Assembly (NCBI GenBank): GCA_032433765.1
Contig: JAVIAB010000160.1
Coordinates: 14,872,307 to 14,936,306, forward strand
Length of the DNA: 64,000 nt
Direction of reading: 5' to 3'
DNA from: Megaustenia siamemsis
Taxonomy: Eukaryota; Mollusca; Gastropoda; Stylommatophora; Ariophantidae
Part shown: piece after piece, positions 34,856-45,157 of the stretch
Layout: every line of letters begins with the position of its first letter
Numbering within the stretch: the stretch's first letter is position 1
Notes under the pieces: generated by a model
Databases searched by the model: none
What the model was told of the DNA's origin: nothing
Seen by the model: only the letters and a program-made list of their open reading frames with translations
Made by a program: the position numbers and the translations under genes

Positions 34856-34915
34856 CTTTCGAGCCGAAGACGGCAGATAAGGTAGAAATTCTAGACGCTT
34901 GTGTCCTGCGATCTT
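34846..34915 (-). mobile_element. S4 3'-terminal fragment at the array edge
   Basis: The array ends CTGCAGTCCTTTCGAGCCGA AGACGGCAGATAAGG, continuing past the repeated GTCCTTTC into the S4 body as at 19619-19645. This shows where the array unit came from. Confidence 0.7.
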
Positions 34916-35109
34916 TAAACTGCCAATGACGTCACAAAAGTAATTTTTTTAAGAAAAGATATATAGATTTACATAATAGAAACAATAACATCAAATCTTT
35001 ATTAAGGTTATCTAAATTCCGGGCTCCAAGCTAGGACTTTGTGAACCACTCCTTGGGACCACGAGGGCAACAAAGTAAACGAACATGATAAGATTCTGGA
35101 TATAAGAGT

Positions 35110-35485
35110 AGAACTAATAGTGAACTATATGGTGAACTAATGCACGGAAAAAGATAAATCGGCAGAACTAAACTACGATATAGAGATATTTGTAAATCAT
35201 CTCTGAATGACTTCTCCATCTGTGAAAATGACTGGGAACATCTGGCAAGAATTCGCACATCATGGGGAGGCTGTATTTAAAAAAATGTCACAACATCATT
35301 TGAGGCTGTACTATGGCAAAACATAGAAGACAAAAGACTCATGAACAAAAAATGGAAAACCCTGTGAATCAGCTGGCCTGACATGTTCATTCTGTGGCCG
35401 TGTGTGTTTGTCAAACATTGGTAGAATCAGCCACAATAGAAGCTGTTCGACAAAAACAAAACCTCTAAAAAAAATACAACACAAT
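35110..35485 (+). mobile_element. LINE 3' fragment (L-G-like C-terminus)
   Basis: Broken-frame coding for RYRDICKSSLNDFSICENDW, HLARIRTSWGGC and a Cys/His tail CSFCGRVCLSNIGRISHNR. These match the C-terminal layout usual in LINEs related to L-G (conserved Trp-rich segment and a small zinc-knuckle-like end). A minus-strand 75-aa ORF is its shadow. Confidence 0.6.
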
Positions 35486-35572
35486 AGCTTTCACTTAACC
35501 GCCTGACAAGACAAAAAAGGTTATACCTAGCTATATGGGTCAGAATTCTATCTATCTATCTATCTATCTATC

Positions 35573-35862
35573 TATTGACCTTTCGAGCCGTAACCGGCCC
35601 ATAGGGCGTAGACCAAGATACACCTTCTCCTATATGAATTTTTTGTTCTAGCAGTTTTCTTTTAAAGATATTTTATTAAATCTCGCCATCTGTCTCTGTT
35701 CTGTGCAAGCAGTTCTATCTCATTGAGGGAGCCGATTCCTGCTGCTCTTGCCTCTCTCATCAATGTTCTTCTCAGTGTCTCCCTGGGTCTTCCTCTTTTT
35801 CTTTTACCTGTTGTTTCCCATATGAGGGCTTGATTTGCTATTCGATTATTATCAGAATTATG
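35573..35862 (-). mobile_element. L-F LINE 3' end with (GATA)n tail
   Basis: Nearly identical to 45398-45690. The minus strand encodes RIANQALIWETTGKRKRGRP, LMREARAAGIGSLNEIELLA, NRDRWRDLIKYL, a short 3' UTR ending GGCTCGAAAGGTCAATAG, then (ATAG)n at 35550-35577. Confidence 0.8.
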
Positions 35863-35984
35863 GACATTAAATAAGAACAGAAAATTGAAGCTTTTGAAAA
35901 GTGAATCAGTAGAAAAATGGGAAGAATTGGGTGGAAGGAAACGAAAACAAACAAAGGAGTTCTGGATCAGCAGAAAATTAAATG

Positions 35985-36205
35985 AAGAAAAAAAAGAACA
36001 ACTTTTAACACAATTCGAAAAAAGACAACTAAATTGTTTGGACATTTGAAGAAACAAAACTCCCTCCTAAAAGTTATCTTGAAAGGAAAGGTACAAGGTA
36101 GACAAGGCAGACCAAGACTAAAGTGGACTGATAACATCAAACGATGGACATGTATACCTATAACTAAGGGCACCATTAAGGCAAGAGGCATAGATAATTC
36201 TGCTC
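35985..36205 (+). mobile_element. L-D LINE fragment
   Basis: Frame relics KKQNSLLKVILKGKVQGRQG, RPRLKWTDNIKRWTC and KGTIKARG match the L-D C-terminus at 51438-51653. Confidence 0.65.
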
Positions 36206-36389
36206 CTTAGAAGTCAACTTTCGATGTAGAGACGGCAGCCATTGAAGAAGTATACGAGAGGCTCCTATGAGCTGTCGCTCTGGTACTGACGAGAGCCTCA
36301 TGGGTCGCCTTGTGTAAGCTTATATCAGATAAGACAAATTGTTGGTAATGGTGGCTATAAAGTAAGTGACAATAGGCAGCGCTTGACAG

Positions 36390-36478
36390 CAAAGTGAAAT
36401 ATTTATCACAGAGTGGCGCAAGCTTCTATCTCACAGAGTGGCGCAAGCTTCTATCTCACAGAGTGGCGCAAGCTTTAA
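36390..36478. repeat. 25-bp unit, three copies
   Basis: CACAGAGTGGCGCAAGCTTC TATCT repeated three times. Confidence 0.9.
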
Positions 36479-36507
36479 TATTACAAAATATAATAAAGAG
36501 TAAACAA

Positions 36508-36700
36508 TCCTTCCTTCCTTCCTTCCTTCCTTCCTTCCTTCCTTCCTTCCTTCCTTCCTTCCTTCCTTCCTTCCTTCCTTCCTTCCTTCCTTTCTTCCTT
36601 CCTTCCTTTCTCTCTTTCTTTCTTTCCTTCATCACCTTTTCCGTCTTTCTTTCTTTCTTTCTTTTCTTTTTTTCCTTTCTTTATTTCTTTCTTTCTCATC
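36508..36700. repeat. (TTCC/TTTC)n microsatellite
   Basis: About 21 uninterrupted TTCC units followed by degenerate TTTC. ORFs on both strands are artefacts. Confidence 0.97.
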
Positions 36701-37087
36701 CAACATCTAAAACCAGATGTAGAGATCGCCACTACTGTCTGTAATGAGCAAACATTTCAAGGCTAACCATTGTCAGATTTTTTCCCTTCAGTTCTCTATC
36801 TTCTATATTTCAATGTTACATTTATGTACTAAATTGTGTGTGCTAGTACGTGTGTGATAGCGTAGAACATTTATCAGTTACATAATCACATATTTCGTTA
36901 TTACCATTTCAAATCTATTTGATAAGATCCGTAACTACAAAGTAATAATAATAACGATAATAATAAAGAAATGCTGGTTCATTACAAAATAATTTCAAAG
37001 TAATGAACTATTATTATATGTGACTTGTTCTAGTCATTGCTTTCTTCTTGCATAATTAAACTAATTAAAAAAATTAAATATAACCCA
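36701..37087. other. No gene recognised
   Basis: AT-rich unique-looking segment. Confidence 0.4.
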
Positions 37088-37099
37088 TTTACCTATTGT

Positions 37100-37357
37100 G
37101 GACCCGCGATAGCTCAGTGGTTAGTTAACTGGACTACAAAAGACAAGAGGTAGTGTTCGATCACAACTGACAGCTTCCGGTTCACCCAACCTTTACTGGG
37201 CACCGGATTTTTTTCTGGGAAAGTAAAGTGGCACGGGCGTAATACCGACCATATTACCCCAAAAATCATGTGCTGAAGGTCTGTAAAATTTATGGCCACT
37301 AACACCATATTCTCTATACGTCACTTGGCGTGATGGGGGTACTTTAATTCTTTTTTT
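37100..37357 (+). mobile_element. S1 SINE with TSD
   Basis: Full S1 with A box and a mutated B box (TGTTCGATCAC). A perfect 12-bp TSD, TTTACCTATTGT, lies at 37088-37099 and 37358-37369. Confidence 0.88.
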
Positions 37358-37404
37358 TTTACCTATTGTACTTTTACTACAAAAAGCAACAATTATCCTT
37401 TGCA

Positions 37405-37850
37405 TGAAACCAGTGGTGGTCAATTATCAGCTTGTGGGCCAGATCTGGCCCGCCAGCCTATTTTTATTGACCCTTGAAGCGACCACAAAAACTACTATAT
37501 TAAACCTCAATAAATTAAAAACAAAAGTTCCAGTCGATTAAATTAAAAAAATAAAACCTGTTGATGCCGACCCCCTTTTTTTTTTTACAGTTAGCGCTGC
37601 TTTTCTGTCAGTGTCACGTGATAGTGTGCAAACATTATTTGATATATGACTAAATCACATACGGTAATTGTTGACGATAATACAAGTTTGGCCATCTGGA
37701 CATGGCTTGAGCTATAAACCGGGTCTAGGTCAGCCTTTAGTTGGTCGCCATTGAATTAAACTAACCAAAAGCTACACTATTCAGTGGCATTGCACGAGGT
37801 CTGTGAGTGTGGGGTGGGAATGCATGGGCGCTTACCCAGGGGACAAACCA
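37405..37850. other. Unique segment; possible hAT-type terminus at its left
   Basis: GTGGGCCAGATCTGGCCCGC near 37434 is reminiscent of GC-palindromic ends of some hAT transposons, and a related GCGGGCCAGATT occurs at 58742. No transposase or paired TIR is seen, so this is a weak call. Confidence 0.2.
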
Positions 37851-37862
37851 TTTAAGGGGAAT

Positions 37863-38341
37863 CATCATCATCAGCATGTGCCATACCGGTTGGCGTAGGC
37901 GATCATGTCCTTCCACAATCTACAATCTACAGTGCATGGTATCAGTTCTGTTGTTGACTGTTTTCCGTGCCATGACACCAGGCTATTTAGTTTTTTTCTC
38001 TCTTTGTCGTCCGCGATCTCTCTTTCCTTTTATTTTGCCAGTTGTAACCAAGTATTCCAACTTTCCTCTCCTCATGATGTCTCTGAAAAATGTTGATTGT
38101 TTCTTTCTGATGTTTTTTAAGAGCTCCCTTTTTGTGTTGGCCTCTTTGAGAATGTCCTCATTGGTCGTTTTAACTGTCCAGGAACTTTCAACATTCTTCT
38201 GAGAAATTCCATCTCTGTGGCCTCTAATCATCTTTTCATGTTTTTCTACTGTCCATGATTTGCTTCCATAGATCAGAATTGGTTCTATATAGCACCGATG
38301 AACTCTCTTTCTCATTTAAATTATTAACTCTCTCTTTCTAA
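37863..38341 (-). mobile_element. L-A LINE, 5'-truncated copy with TSD
   Basis: An 11-bp perfect TSD, TTAAGGGGAAT, lies at 37852-37862 and 38342-38352. The minus strand encodes MRKRVHRCYIEPILIYGSKS, then AKTTNE-like, FFRDIMRRGKLEYLVTTGKI, and ends GGCACATGCTGATGATGATG. Frameshifts are present. Confidence 0.88.
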
Positions 38342-38352
38342 TTAAGGGGAAT

Positions 38353-38708
38353 ACATTTGAAAAAAAGAAAAAAGAAAATATAAAAACAGGCTAGAGAGCG
38401 CAGTACCTGCTTTACTCCACACCATGACATTTCATGCTACGCTAATGACTGTATTATAATTCTTTAAGCTTCTTTTGTTTTTATAAGAGGTCCACTATTA
38501 AATTGTTTTGTAATCGTAATCACACACGCTTTTGTGTTAATCTGATTAGTTGGCTGACGAGTTGAGAGGTGAAAGGTAAGGGCAAGTCAGCCTGTGTTTT
38601 GAATGCCACAATAAAAGGAGTTCGCTCCCTTGCTAATTATATTGCTGTCGAAAGTGATCCACTGCAATCTGATTTGTTGAATATTTTGTTGTTTTGGTGG
38701 GAGAAATG
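38353..38708. other. Target DNA of the L-E insertion
   Basis: Contains a 63-aa ORF starting at 38569 whose left part (CVLNATIKGVRSLANYIAVE) is host sequence broken by the L-E insertion at 38709. Downstream host sequence resumes at 41881. No function recognised; a relic of another transposon is possible. Confidence 0.35.
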
Positions 38709-41700
38709 TAAGAGGCGAGAAAGGAGGGTTAGGCATGGGACTGGCTATCCCATACTGTAAAAAAATAAAAAAATAAGCCGAAAAAACTTCACAAACATGA
38801 ACAAGTCAAAGAAAGATAAAGTAAATCCGTCAACCAGGAAAGAGAAGGGCTCTCTGTCTAAGAGACGTATGACGCAATCCGGAGAAAGCCATAAGGAGTC
38901 CGGGTTGCCGACTCACCCTTTGTCTACCAGGAAATCATCCAGAATTGGCACCTGGAATGTTCGTACCCTTAACGAACAGGGAAAAGCGGCACAAGTGGCA
39001 GCAGAAATGAACAACTACAAGATAGATATTCTGGGAATGTGTGAAACAAGATGGCTGGGAGCGGAGAGAATAAAATTGAATACAGGGGAGATGATTTTAT
39101 CATCAGGACACCAGGAACCAGGAGCACAACATAGCGAAGGGGTAGCTATAATGCTATCAAAGAATGCACAGAAGACACTAATAGAATGGGAGGCAGTGGG
39201 ACCAAGACTGGTGAGAGCAACATTTAGAACAACCAAAAACAAAATAAAATTACACATTATACAATGCTATGCACCAACCAACGATAAAGATGACTCAGTT
39301 AAAGATGATTTTTATAAACAGCTACAATGCCAGATGGATGCAAGACGAGCCAAGGACATTATAATCTTGATGGGAGACCTAAATGCTAAGGTAGGATCAG
39401 ACAACAGAGGCTTTGAAGAGATTATGGGAAAACATGGACTTGGAGATATAAACGAGAATGGAGAGATATTTGTGAATTTCTGCGCCCTTAATCAAATGAG
39501 CCTAGGAGGAACAATATTCCAACATAAAAGAATACACAAAGCTACATGGGTGTCACCAGATCATAGAACGGAAAATCAAATTGATCACATATGTATTAAT
39601 AATAAGTTTAAGTCATCCTTACAGGATGTAAAAGTATATAGAGGGGCAGATATAGCTTCTGATCATCATCTTCTGTTAGCCAAACTTAAAATTAAATTAA
39701 AAAGGTATACTACAACGAATAAGGGCAGAACGTATTTCAATGTAGGGTTTCTTAAAGAACAAGGAATTAAAGATAAATTCGCAGTCACAATATCAAACAA
39801 ATACCAAGTCCTCCAACAACTAGAAAATACAATAAATATAGAAGATCATTGGAAACAGGTAAAAAATATATGGAAAGAGACATGCGAAGAAACACTGGGG
39901 AAAAGAGAACGCCAGAATAAGGCATGGATGACAGCAGAGACCCTGGATAAAATTAAAGAAAGAAAGAACAAGAAAGCAGACATAAATAAAAGCAAAACAA
40001 GAAGTAATAAAGCCAAGACACAAGAAGCTTACACAGAGGTGAACAAAGAAGTGAGAAGATGCATTAAAAAGGATAAGAGGAAATATATAGATGAATTAGC
40101 TAAAGAGGCAGAAGAAGCAGCAAATAAAGGGAATATGAAAGAACTGTACAACAGCACAAAGAAATTAGGTGGAAAATACAAACAGATCAACGCCTTTATC
40201 AAAGATAAGAAAGGAAATCTGCTTAGTAATATAAAGGAACAAATGGAGAGATGGAAGGAGCACTTTGAAGAACTTTTGAACAGACCTGGCTCAAATAATC
40301 CTCCAGATATACTACCAGCAGAAGAAGAATTACACGTTAACTGCGGAAAACCAAGCAAAGAAGAAATAATGAAAGCCATCAAACTGTTAAAAGATGGTAA
40401 AGCCACAGGACCAGATGAAATTCCTTCGGAAGGCATCAAAGCAGATATTATCACCTCTACCAAGATGTTACATAATCTATTGGATAAAATTTGGGAGAGG
40501 GAAGAAATACCTAAAGACTGGAGAGAAGGTTATATGATCAAACTACCAAAGAAAGGAAGTTTACAGGAGTGCACAAATTATAGGGGAATTATGCTACTAT
40601 CAGTGCCAGGAAAAATATTAGGCAGAATCATTCTGGAGAGACTAAAAGAGGCTATAGAGAAACACTTGAGAGATGAACAAGCAGGTTTTAGGAAGAACAG
40701 ATCATGTGCTGATCAAATAACTACTCTACGTATAATAGTTGAACAAAGTTTAGAACTAAAATCCCCACTTTATATTGGATTCATAGATTACGAAAAGGCA
40801 TTTGATAGTTTAGACAGAAGAATGCTTTGGAAGTTGCTGAGTCATTATGGAATCCCCATAAAGTTTATTAACCTGATAAAAACAATGTATGAAGGAACAA
40901 AATGTAGTGTGGTGCATGAAGGGCAGCTTACAGAAGCATTTGAAATAAGAACAGGAGTAAGGCAAGGATGCCTTCTGTCTCCATTTCTCTTTCTACTGGC
41001 CATAGATTGGATTATGAAAATAACTCAAAACAACAGAAATGGGATCCAGTGGTCACTGACCAAACAACTTGATGATTTAGACTTTGCTGATGACATAGCT
41101 CTCCTATCACACAGCCACCAACAGATGCAAGATAAAATGAGTATATTAGATGAGAGATCACAACAGCTAGGACTAAAGATTAATAGAGATAAGACCAACA
41201 TTATGAGAATTAATGCAGTTGGCAATAACCAAATAAAACTAGGAGAAATACCTCTACTAGACGTACAATCTTATATATATCTGGGCAGTAATATAGATAA
41301 AGAGGGAGGAACAGAAAACGATACCAAAATAAGGATATCAAAAGCAAGAGGAGCTTTCATTGCACTGGGAAACATATGGAAATCCAAAGAAATTAGGCTA
41401 AATACAAAAATACAAATTTTCAACTCCAATGTTAAGTCGGTTCTATTATATGGCTGTGAAACATGGAGAATAACAAAATTGACAATCACGAAGGTACAGA
41501 CTTTCATTAATGGATGCTTGCGCAGAATAAAGGGATGGAAATGGCAGGACAAAGTCACAAACGTGGAATTATGGAAATGTACCGGTCAAATACCAGTGGA
41601 TAAAGAAATACAGCGAAGGCGATGGCGATGGATAGGACACACACTACGGAAACCAACTGAGAGTATTACACAACAGGCCCTTTTTTGGAATCCCCAGGGG

Positions 41701-41867
41701 AAAAGACAAAGAGGAAGACCAAGGAATTCTTGGAGAAGACAGATTGAAGCAGAGATGAAGATGATGGGGAAGACATGGAATGATCTTAAAAGAATTGCAA
41801 AAAACAGAACGACTTGGAAAGTGTTTGTTGAAGACCTATGCTCCACTGTGAGCTAAAAGGTAGAAGA
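38709..41867 (+). mobile_element. L-E: full-length RTE-like retrotransposon with perfect TSD
   Basis: 3159 bp flanked by a perfect 13-bp TSD, GGTGGGAGAAATG (38696-38708 and 41868-41880). It has an 88-bp 5' UTR containing CCCATACTGTAAAAAAATAA, one intact ORF, and an 11-bp 3' UTR AAGGTAGAAGA. The 3' end is confirmed by the truncated copy at 30755-31170, which stops at the same motif. There is no ORF1, LTR or poly-A, as is usual for RTE-type LINEs. The intact ORF and unmutated TSD imply recent insertion. It could be mobile and could supply machinery to non-autonomous elements. Confidence 0.93.
38797..41856 (+). CDS. Endonuclease/reverse transcriptase polyprotein of the L-E element
   Basis: 1019 residues with no stop or frameshift. 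The APE-type endonuclease is at about 48-300: GTWNVRTL (N54), CETRW (E83), CYAPT, GDLNAKVG (D194, N196), QIDHI (D263) and SDHHLL (D289, H290), so the expected catalytic residues are present. A linker of lysine-rich helices spans ~305-500. The RT is at about 520-800: LLKDGKATGPDEIP, LPKKGSLQECTNYRGI, EQAGFRKNRSCADQI, FIDYEKAFD (D664), RTGVRQGCLLSPF, FADD (D765, D766) and LGLKINRDKT. The C-terminal region, with LLYGCETW and RRRWRWIGH, is shared with other LINEs. No RNase H. It would nick target DNA and prime cDNA synthesis from the nick. The start is the first ATG of the frame, 88 bp inside the element. The protein N-terminus is Lys-rich. RTE-clade assignment rests on endonuclease and RT motifs and the ORF1-less structure. 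Confidence 0.93.
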   Translation: MNKSKKDKVNPSTRKEKGSLSKRRMTQSGESHKESGLPTHPLSTRKSSRIGTWNVRTLNEQGKAAQVAAEMNNYKIDILGMCETRWLGAERIKLNTGEMILSSGHQEPGAQHSEGVAIMLSKNAQKTLIEWEAVGPRLVRATFRTTKNKIKLHIIQCYAPTNDKDDSVKDDFYKQLQCQMDARRAKDIIILMGDLNAKVGSDNRGFEEIMGKHGLGDINENGEIFVNFCALNQMSLGGTIFQHKRIHKATWVSPDHRTENQIDHICINNKFKSSLQDVKVYRGADIASDHHLLLAKLKIKLKRYTTTNKGRTYFNVGFLKEQGIKDKFAVTISNKYQVLQQLENTINIEDHWKQVKNIWKETCEETLGKRERQNKAWMTAETLDKIKERKNKKADINKSKTRSNKAKTQEAYTEVNKEVRRCIKKDKRKYIDELAKEAEEAANKGNMKELYNSTKKLGGKYKQINAFIKDKKGNLLSNIKEQMERWKEHFEELLNRPGSNNPPDILPAEEELHVNCGKPSKEEIMKAIKLLKDGKATGPDEIPSEGIKADIITSTKMLHNLLDKIWEREEIPKDWREGYMIKLPKKGSLQECTNYRGIMLLSVPGKILGRIILERLKEAIEKHLRDEQAGFRKNRSCADQITTLRIIVEQSLELKSPLYIGFIDYEKAFDSLDRRMLWKLLSHYGIPIKFINLIKTMYEGTKCSVVHEGQLTEAFEIRTGVRQGCLLSPFLFLLAIDWIMKITQNNRNGIQWSLTKQLDDLDFADDIALLSHSHQQMQDKMSILDERSQQLGLKINRDKTNIMRINAVGNNQIKLGEIPLLDVQSYIYLGSNIDKEGGTENDTKIRISKARGAFIALGNIWKSKEIRLNTKIQIFNSNVKSVLLYGCETWRITKLTITKVQTFINGCLRRIKGWKWQDKVTNVELWKCTGQIPVDKEIQRRRWRWIGHTLRKPTESITQQALFWNPQGKRQRGRPRNSWRRQIEAEMKMMGKTWNDLKRIAKNRTTWKVFVEDLCSTVS

Positions 41868-41881
41868 GGTGGGAGAAATGA

Positions 41882-42282
41882 GTGGGCTGTACTGTCGAAA
41901 GCGGTTATAAATATTTGTCCCGTTCACAAATTAAGCACACGGGAGAACCCTTGAAGGTGAAGGCCAATAAGATCACCATCATCATGAAAGTTTCACTGAT
42001 CACAGCCTGTCTGAAAGAATCTCTGTATCTTGTCAGGGTTGTCATAGAACGTTGCACTCACCACCGCCTGTCTGAAAGAATCTCTGTATCTTGCGAGGGT
42101 TGCCACAGAACGTTGCACTCACCACAGCCTGTCTGAAAAAGAAACCTCTGTCTCGAGCGAGATTTTGTATCTTTTTCTGTTGTCTAGTTCAAGTTCTCTT
42201 TGAGGTCTTGAAACCACCTCCTTCTTGGTCTGCTCAGAGGCGCAGCTAAGGATTACAGCGGATAGTTTATTAGTAGATTAGT
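41882..42282. other. Host flank with a 61-bp tandem duplication
   Basis: About 2.3 copies of a 61-bp unit starting GCCTGTCTGAAAGAATCTCT lie at 42003-42140. No gene recognised; the 84-aa ORF here comes from the repeat. Confidence 0.6.
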
Positions 42283-42598
42283 AGTGGATAGCTACAACAC
42301 CCAGCCTCGATGATAATGCCGCCCTTCATAACTAAGAGTGGATAGCTACAACACCCAGTCTCGATGATAATGCCGCCCTTCATAACTAAGAGTGGATAGC
42401 TACAACACCCAGCCTCTATGATAATGCCGCCCTTCATAACTAAGAGTGGATAGCTACAACACCCAGCCTCGATGAAAATGCCGCCCCTCATAACTAAAAG
42501 TGGATAGCTACAACACCCAGTCTCGATGATAATGCCGCCCCTCATAACTAAGAGTGGATAGCTACAACACTCAGTCTCGATGATAATGCCGCCCCACA
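42283..42598. repeat. 54-bp minisatellite, about 6 units
   Basis: The unit includes GTGGATAGCTACAACACCCA and GATGATAATGCCGCCCTTCA. Since 54 is a multiple of 3, the minus strand stays open for 109 codons without other support. Confidence 0.95.
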
Positions 42599-42599
42599 T

Positions 42600-42930
42600 C
42601 CCTAATCAAACTAAACCTGACTAGATTATCCATCTGCCGGAGTTAACCTCCCGAATAGAGACCTACTGGCTAGACAAGACTTTTTAGGTTGTCTCTATGA
42701 CCATCAACTGCCAGAAGCTGGAATAAGACCTTGATCAGCTATGATTCGATAAGCCTGATAACAAAAGGGAGATACATGTAGTTGATAGTTTTAATGTGCA
42801 TGAACCCCTCAGCACCAGCGTCAGGTGCTTATGACAACAAAATGGAACAAAGAAAGATATAGAGGTAGACCAAGTAGAAAACTGTCTGAGGGAATTTACA
42901 TGATAAAACAATACGATATCGCTGTGTACC
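42600..42930. other. No clear gene; possible L-B upstream relic
   Basis: Degenerate sequence before the recognisable L-B block. The RT-like frame could not be followed. Confidence 0.3.
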
Positions 42931-42934
42931 AAGC

Positions 42935-43790
42935 CACATGAATTTAAATACCTGGGAACAACGTTAACCTGAGATGGTAGATGTACAACATAGGTGAGAT
43001 GGTAGATGTACAGCAGAGGTGAGATGGTAGATGTACAACAGAAGTGAGATGGTAGTTGTACAACAGAGGTGAGATGGTATATGTACAGCAGAGGTGAGAT
43101 GGTAGATGTACAACAGAAGTGAGATGGTAGATGTACAACAGAGGTGAGATGGTAGATGTACAACAGAGGTGAGATGGTAGATGTACAGCAGAGGTGAGAT
43201 GGTAGATGTACAACAGAAGTGAGATGGTAGTTGTACAACAGAGGTGAGATGGTAGGTGTACAGCAGAGGTGAGATGGTAGATGTACAGCAGAAGTGAGAT
43301 GGTAGATGTACAACAGAGGTGAGATGGTAGGTGTACAACAGAAGTGAGATGGTAGATGTACAACAGAGGTGAGATGGTAGGTGCACAACAGAGGTGAGAT
43401 GGTAGATGTATAACAAAGGTGAGATGGTTGATGTACAACAGAGGTGTGATGCAGAATGGTTCAGGCAAAAGCAGCTTTCCAAAAATTGAGGAAGATACTG
43501 TGCAATCCATTTATGACTAAAGAAACAAGAAAAAGAGTTCTTAAATGTTATGTAGAGCTAGTCTTGACGTATGGATGTGAATCATGGACAATAGGAAAAC
43601 AGACAAGAAATCACTGGAGGCTGTGGAAATGTGATTTTATAGAAGAATGTTGAGAAAACCATGGACAGCTAAGAAGAGTAATGAAAACATTTTGAAATAC
43701 GCCAAAGCAAAATGAGAGCCAATTTCCAAAATTAGGAAGAAACAATCATCATTTTTTGGTCATGTTATGAGAAGGAACAGTTGGAATATA
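42935..43790 (+). mobile_element. L-B LINE fragment carrying an internal array
   Basis: Starts with EFKYLGTTLT, enters the 25-bp array at the DGRCTT codons, and resumes as MVQAKAAFQKLRKILCNPFM, ETRKRVLKCYVELVLTYGCE and SWTIGKQ, then frame-broken L-B tail up to 43790 where an L-A element is inserted. Both flanks are the two halves of one L-B post-RT segment. Confidence 0.8.
42972..43450. repeat. 25-bp minisatellite inside L-B, about 19 units
   Basis: The unit GAGATGGTAGATGTACAACA GAGGT is the LINE segment coding DGRCTTEV. Variants are GTAGTTGTA, CAGCAG and AGAAGTG. 25 is not a multiple of 3 and the minus strand has no stop, so three overlapping minus ORFs (172-217 aa) arise artefactually. Confidence 0.95.
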
Positions 43791-43800
43791 TTGTTCATCA

Positions 43801-44487
43801 TCATCATGTGCCATACCGTTGGCGTAGGTGATCATGTCCCTCCACAATCTTCTATCTACAGTGCATCGTATCAGTTCTGTTGTTGACTCTTTTCCATGCC
43901 ATGACACCAAGCTATCCAGTATTTTCTCTCTTTGTCGCCCACGATCTCTCTTTCCTTTTATTTTGCCAGTTGTAACCAAGTATTCCAACTTTCCTCTCTC
44001 ATGATGTGCCCGAAAAATGTTGATTTCTTCTTTCTGATGTTTTTTTAAGAGCTCCCTTTTTATGTTGGCCTCTTTGAGAACTTCATCATTGTTCTTTTTA
44101 GCTGTCCAGAGAACTTTCAACATTCTTCTGAGAAATCCCATCTCTATGTCCTCTAATCGTCTTTTCATTTGTTTGTCTACTGTCCATGATTCGCTTCCAT
44201 AGGTCAGAATTGGTTCTATATAGCACCGATGAACTCTCTTTCTCATTTTTATTGACATAGATTTGTTGCATAAGATATTTTTCATTTTCTGAAATGCTAT
44301 TTTGGCCTGAGCTATTCTGCTTTTTATTTCGGTGGTGCATCTCCCATCTGATGTTATTATTGTGCCCAAGTGTTTGTATTGAAGTGATGTCTTTAACAAA
44401 TTCAATAATGATATCAAGATGTGCTCCTTCTCCATCACTAGCCTCATCGCATTGTAACGAGGCACACTGACTTCTTTCACAATCATC
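43801..44487 (-). mobile_element. L-A LINE copy, long open frame
   Basis: The minus-strand frame is open for 245 codons (44486 to 43749): LGTIITSDGRCTTEIKSRI, AFQKMKNILCNK, RCYIEPILTYGSESWT, FLRRMLKVLWTAKKNN, GKLEYLVTTGKIKGKRDRGR. It ends GGCACATGATGATGATGAAC. The candidate TSD GTTCATCA (43793-43800, 44488-44495) is short and lies in CAT-rich sequence. It lacks the RT and endonuclease domains, so it is dead despite the open frame. Confidence 0.8.
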
Positions 44488-44499
44488 GTTCATCAATCA

Positions 44500-45155
44500 A
44501 CATCGAATTTCGTAATGAAGCCTTTAAAAACAACATCCATCATTCATTAACGCCAACGCTTCTTTATATAATTCTTGGAGCCTTTTATTTACTTCACTTC
44601 ATGTCTTCTATATCATACTACTGCTAATGACAATCTCTCTATGTTCTCCATGATATTACTTTCTTTCCATTCGCCTTACCCTATCGCTAATCTCTGTCGT
44701 TAATCTAACATCTTCTAAACTAGCTACATTCGGCCGTTTCCCTAATTTGGTACGTTCCCCATCGAACGCACCACCCTAACCTATTCTATCTATAGCTAAC
44801 TATCGGCCTATTTCATTGTAGTTTCTTGTCTTCCCTAACCTATCTACTCTGTATGACTGTCCCTTTCCCTGATGTTGACCACTTCTCTTCTCACGTCCTC
44901 TCAGTACGATGTTCCGGCTCCAAGTGACTAGTCTCTTCTAGTCACCTCACTACCGTAACCCCCTGCCACGTCATGCCCCTTACTTTACGTCATTTTCTCT
45001 TCTGTACAAGTAAGTGCTCAATCTATATTTCCCTATACTCTATCTCCCGGTGTGTACTTTCTTTCACACCCTTCCTCGCGCAAGTGCTTAATCTATATTT
45101 CCCTATTCTCCATTCCCCTCTATTATATACTCCTATCCGTACCTTCTCTGCTATA
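44500..45155. other. No gene recognised; pyrimidine-rich
   Basis: C/T-rich unique segment with a short direct duplication (GTGCTTAATCTATATTTCCC versus AGTGCTCAATCTATATTTCC, around 45010 and 45085). ORFs are low in information. Confidence 0.4.
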
Positions 45156-45157
45156 TT

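Noticed and set aside
39820..41846. Antisense ORFs across the L-E element
   Set aside because: Shadows of the 1019-residue plus-strand ORF, which carries all the domain evidence.
42735..43510. Minus-strand ORFs of 172-217 residues (CCTSTISPLLYIYHLTS repeats)
   Set aside because: Antisense read-through of the 25-bp array inside L-B.
43749..44486. 245-codon ORF as a host gene
   Set aside because: Contains the L-A LINE C-terminal block; equivalent sequence occurs at 12780, 37863 and 55860.
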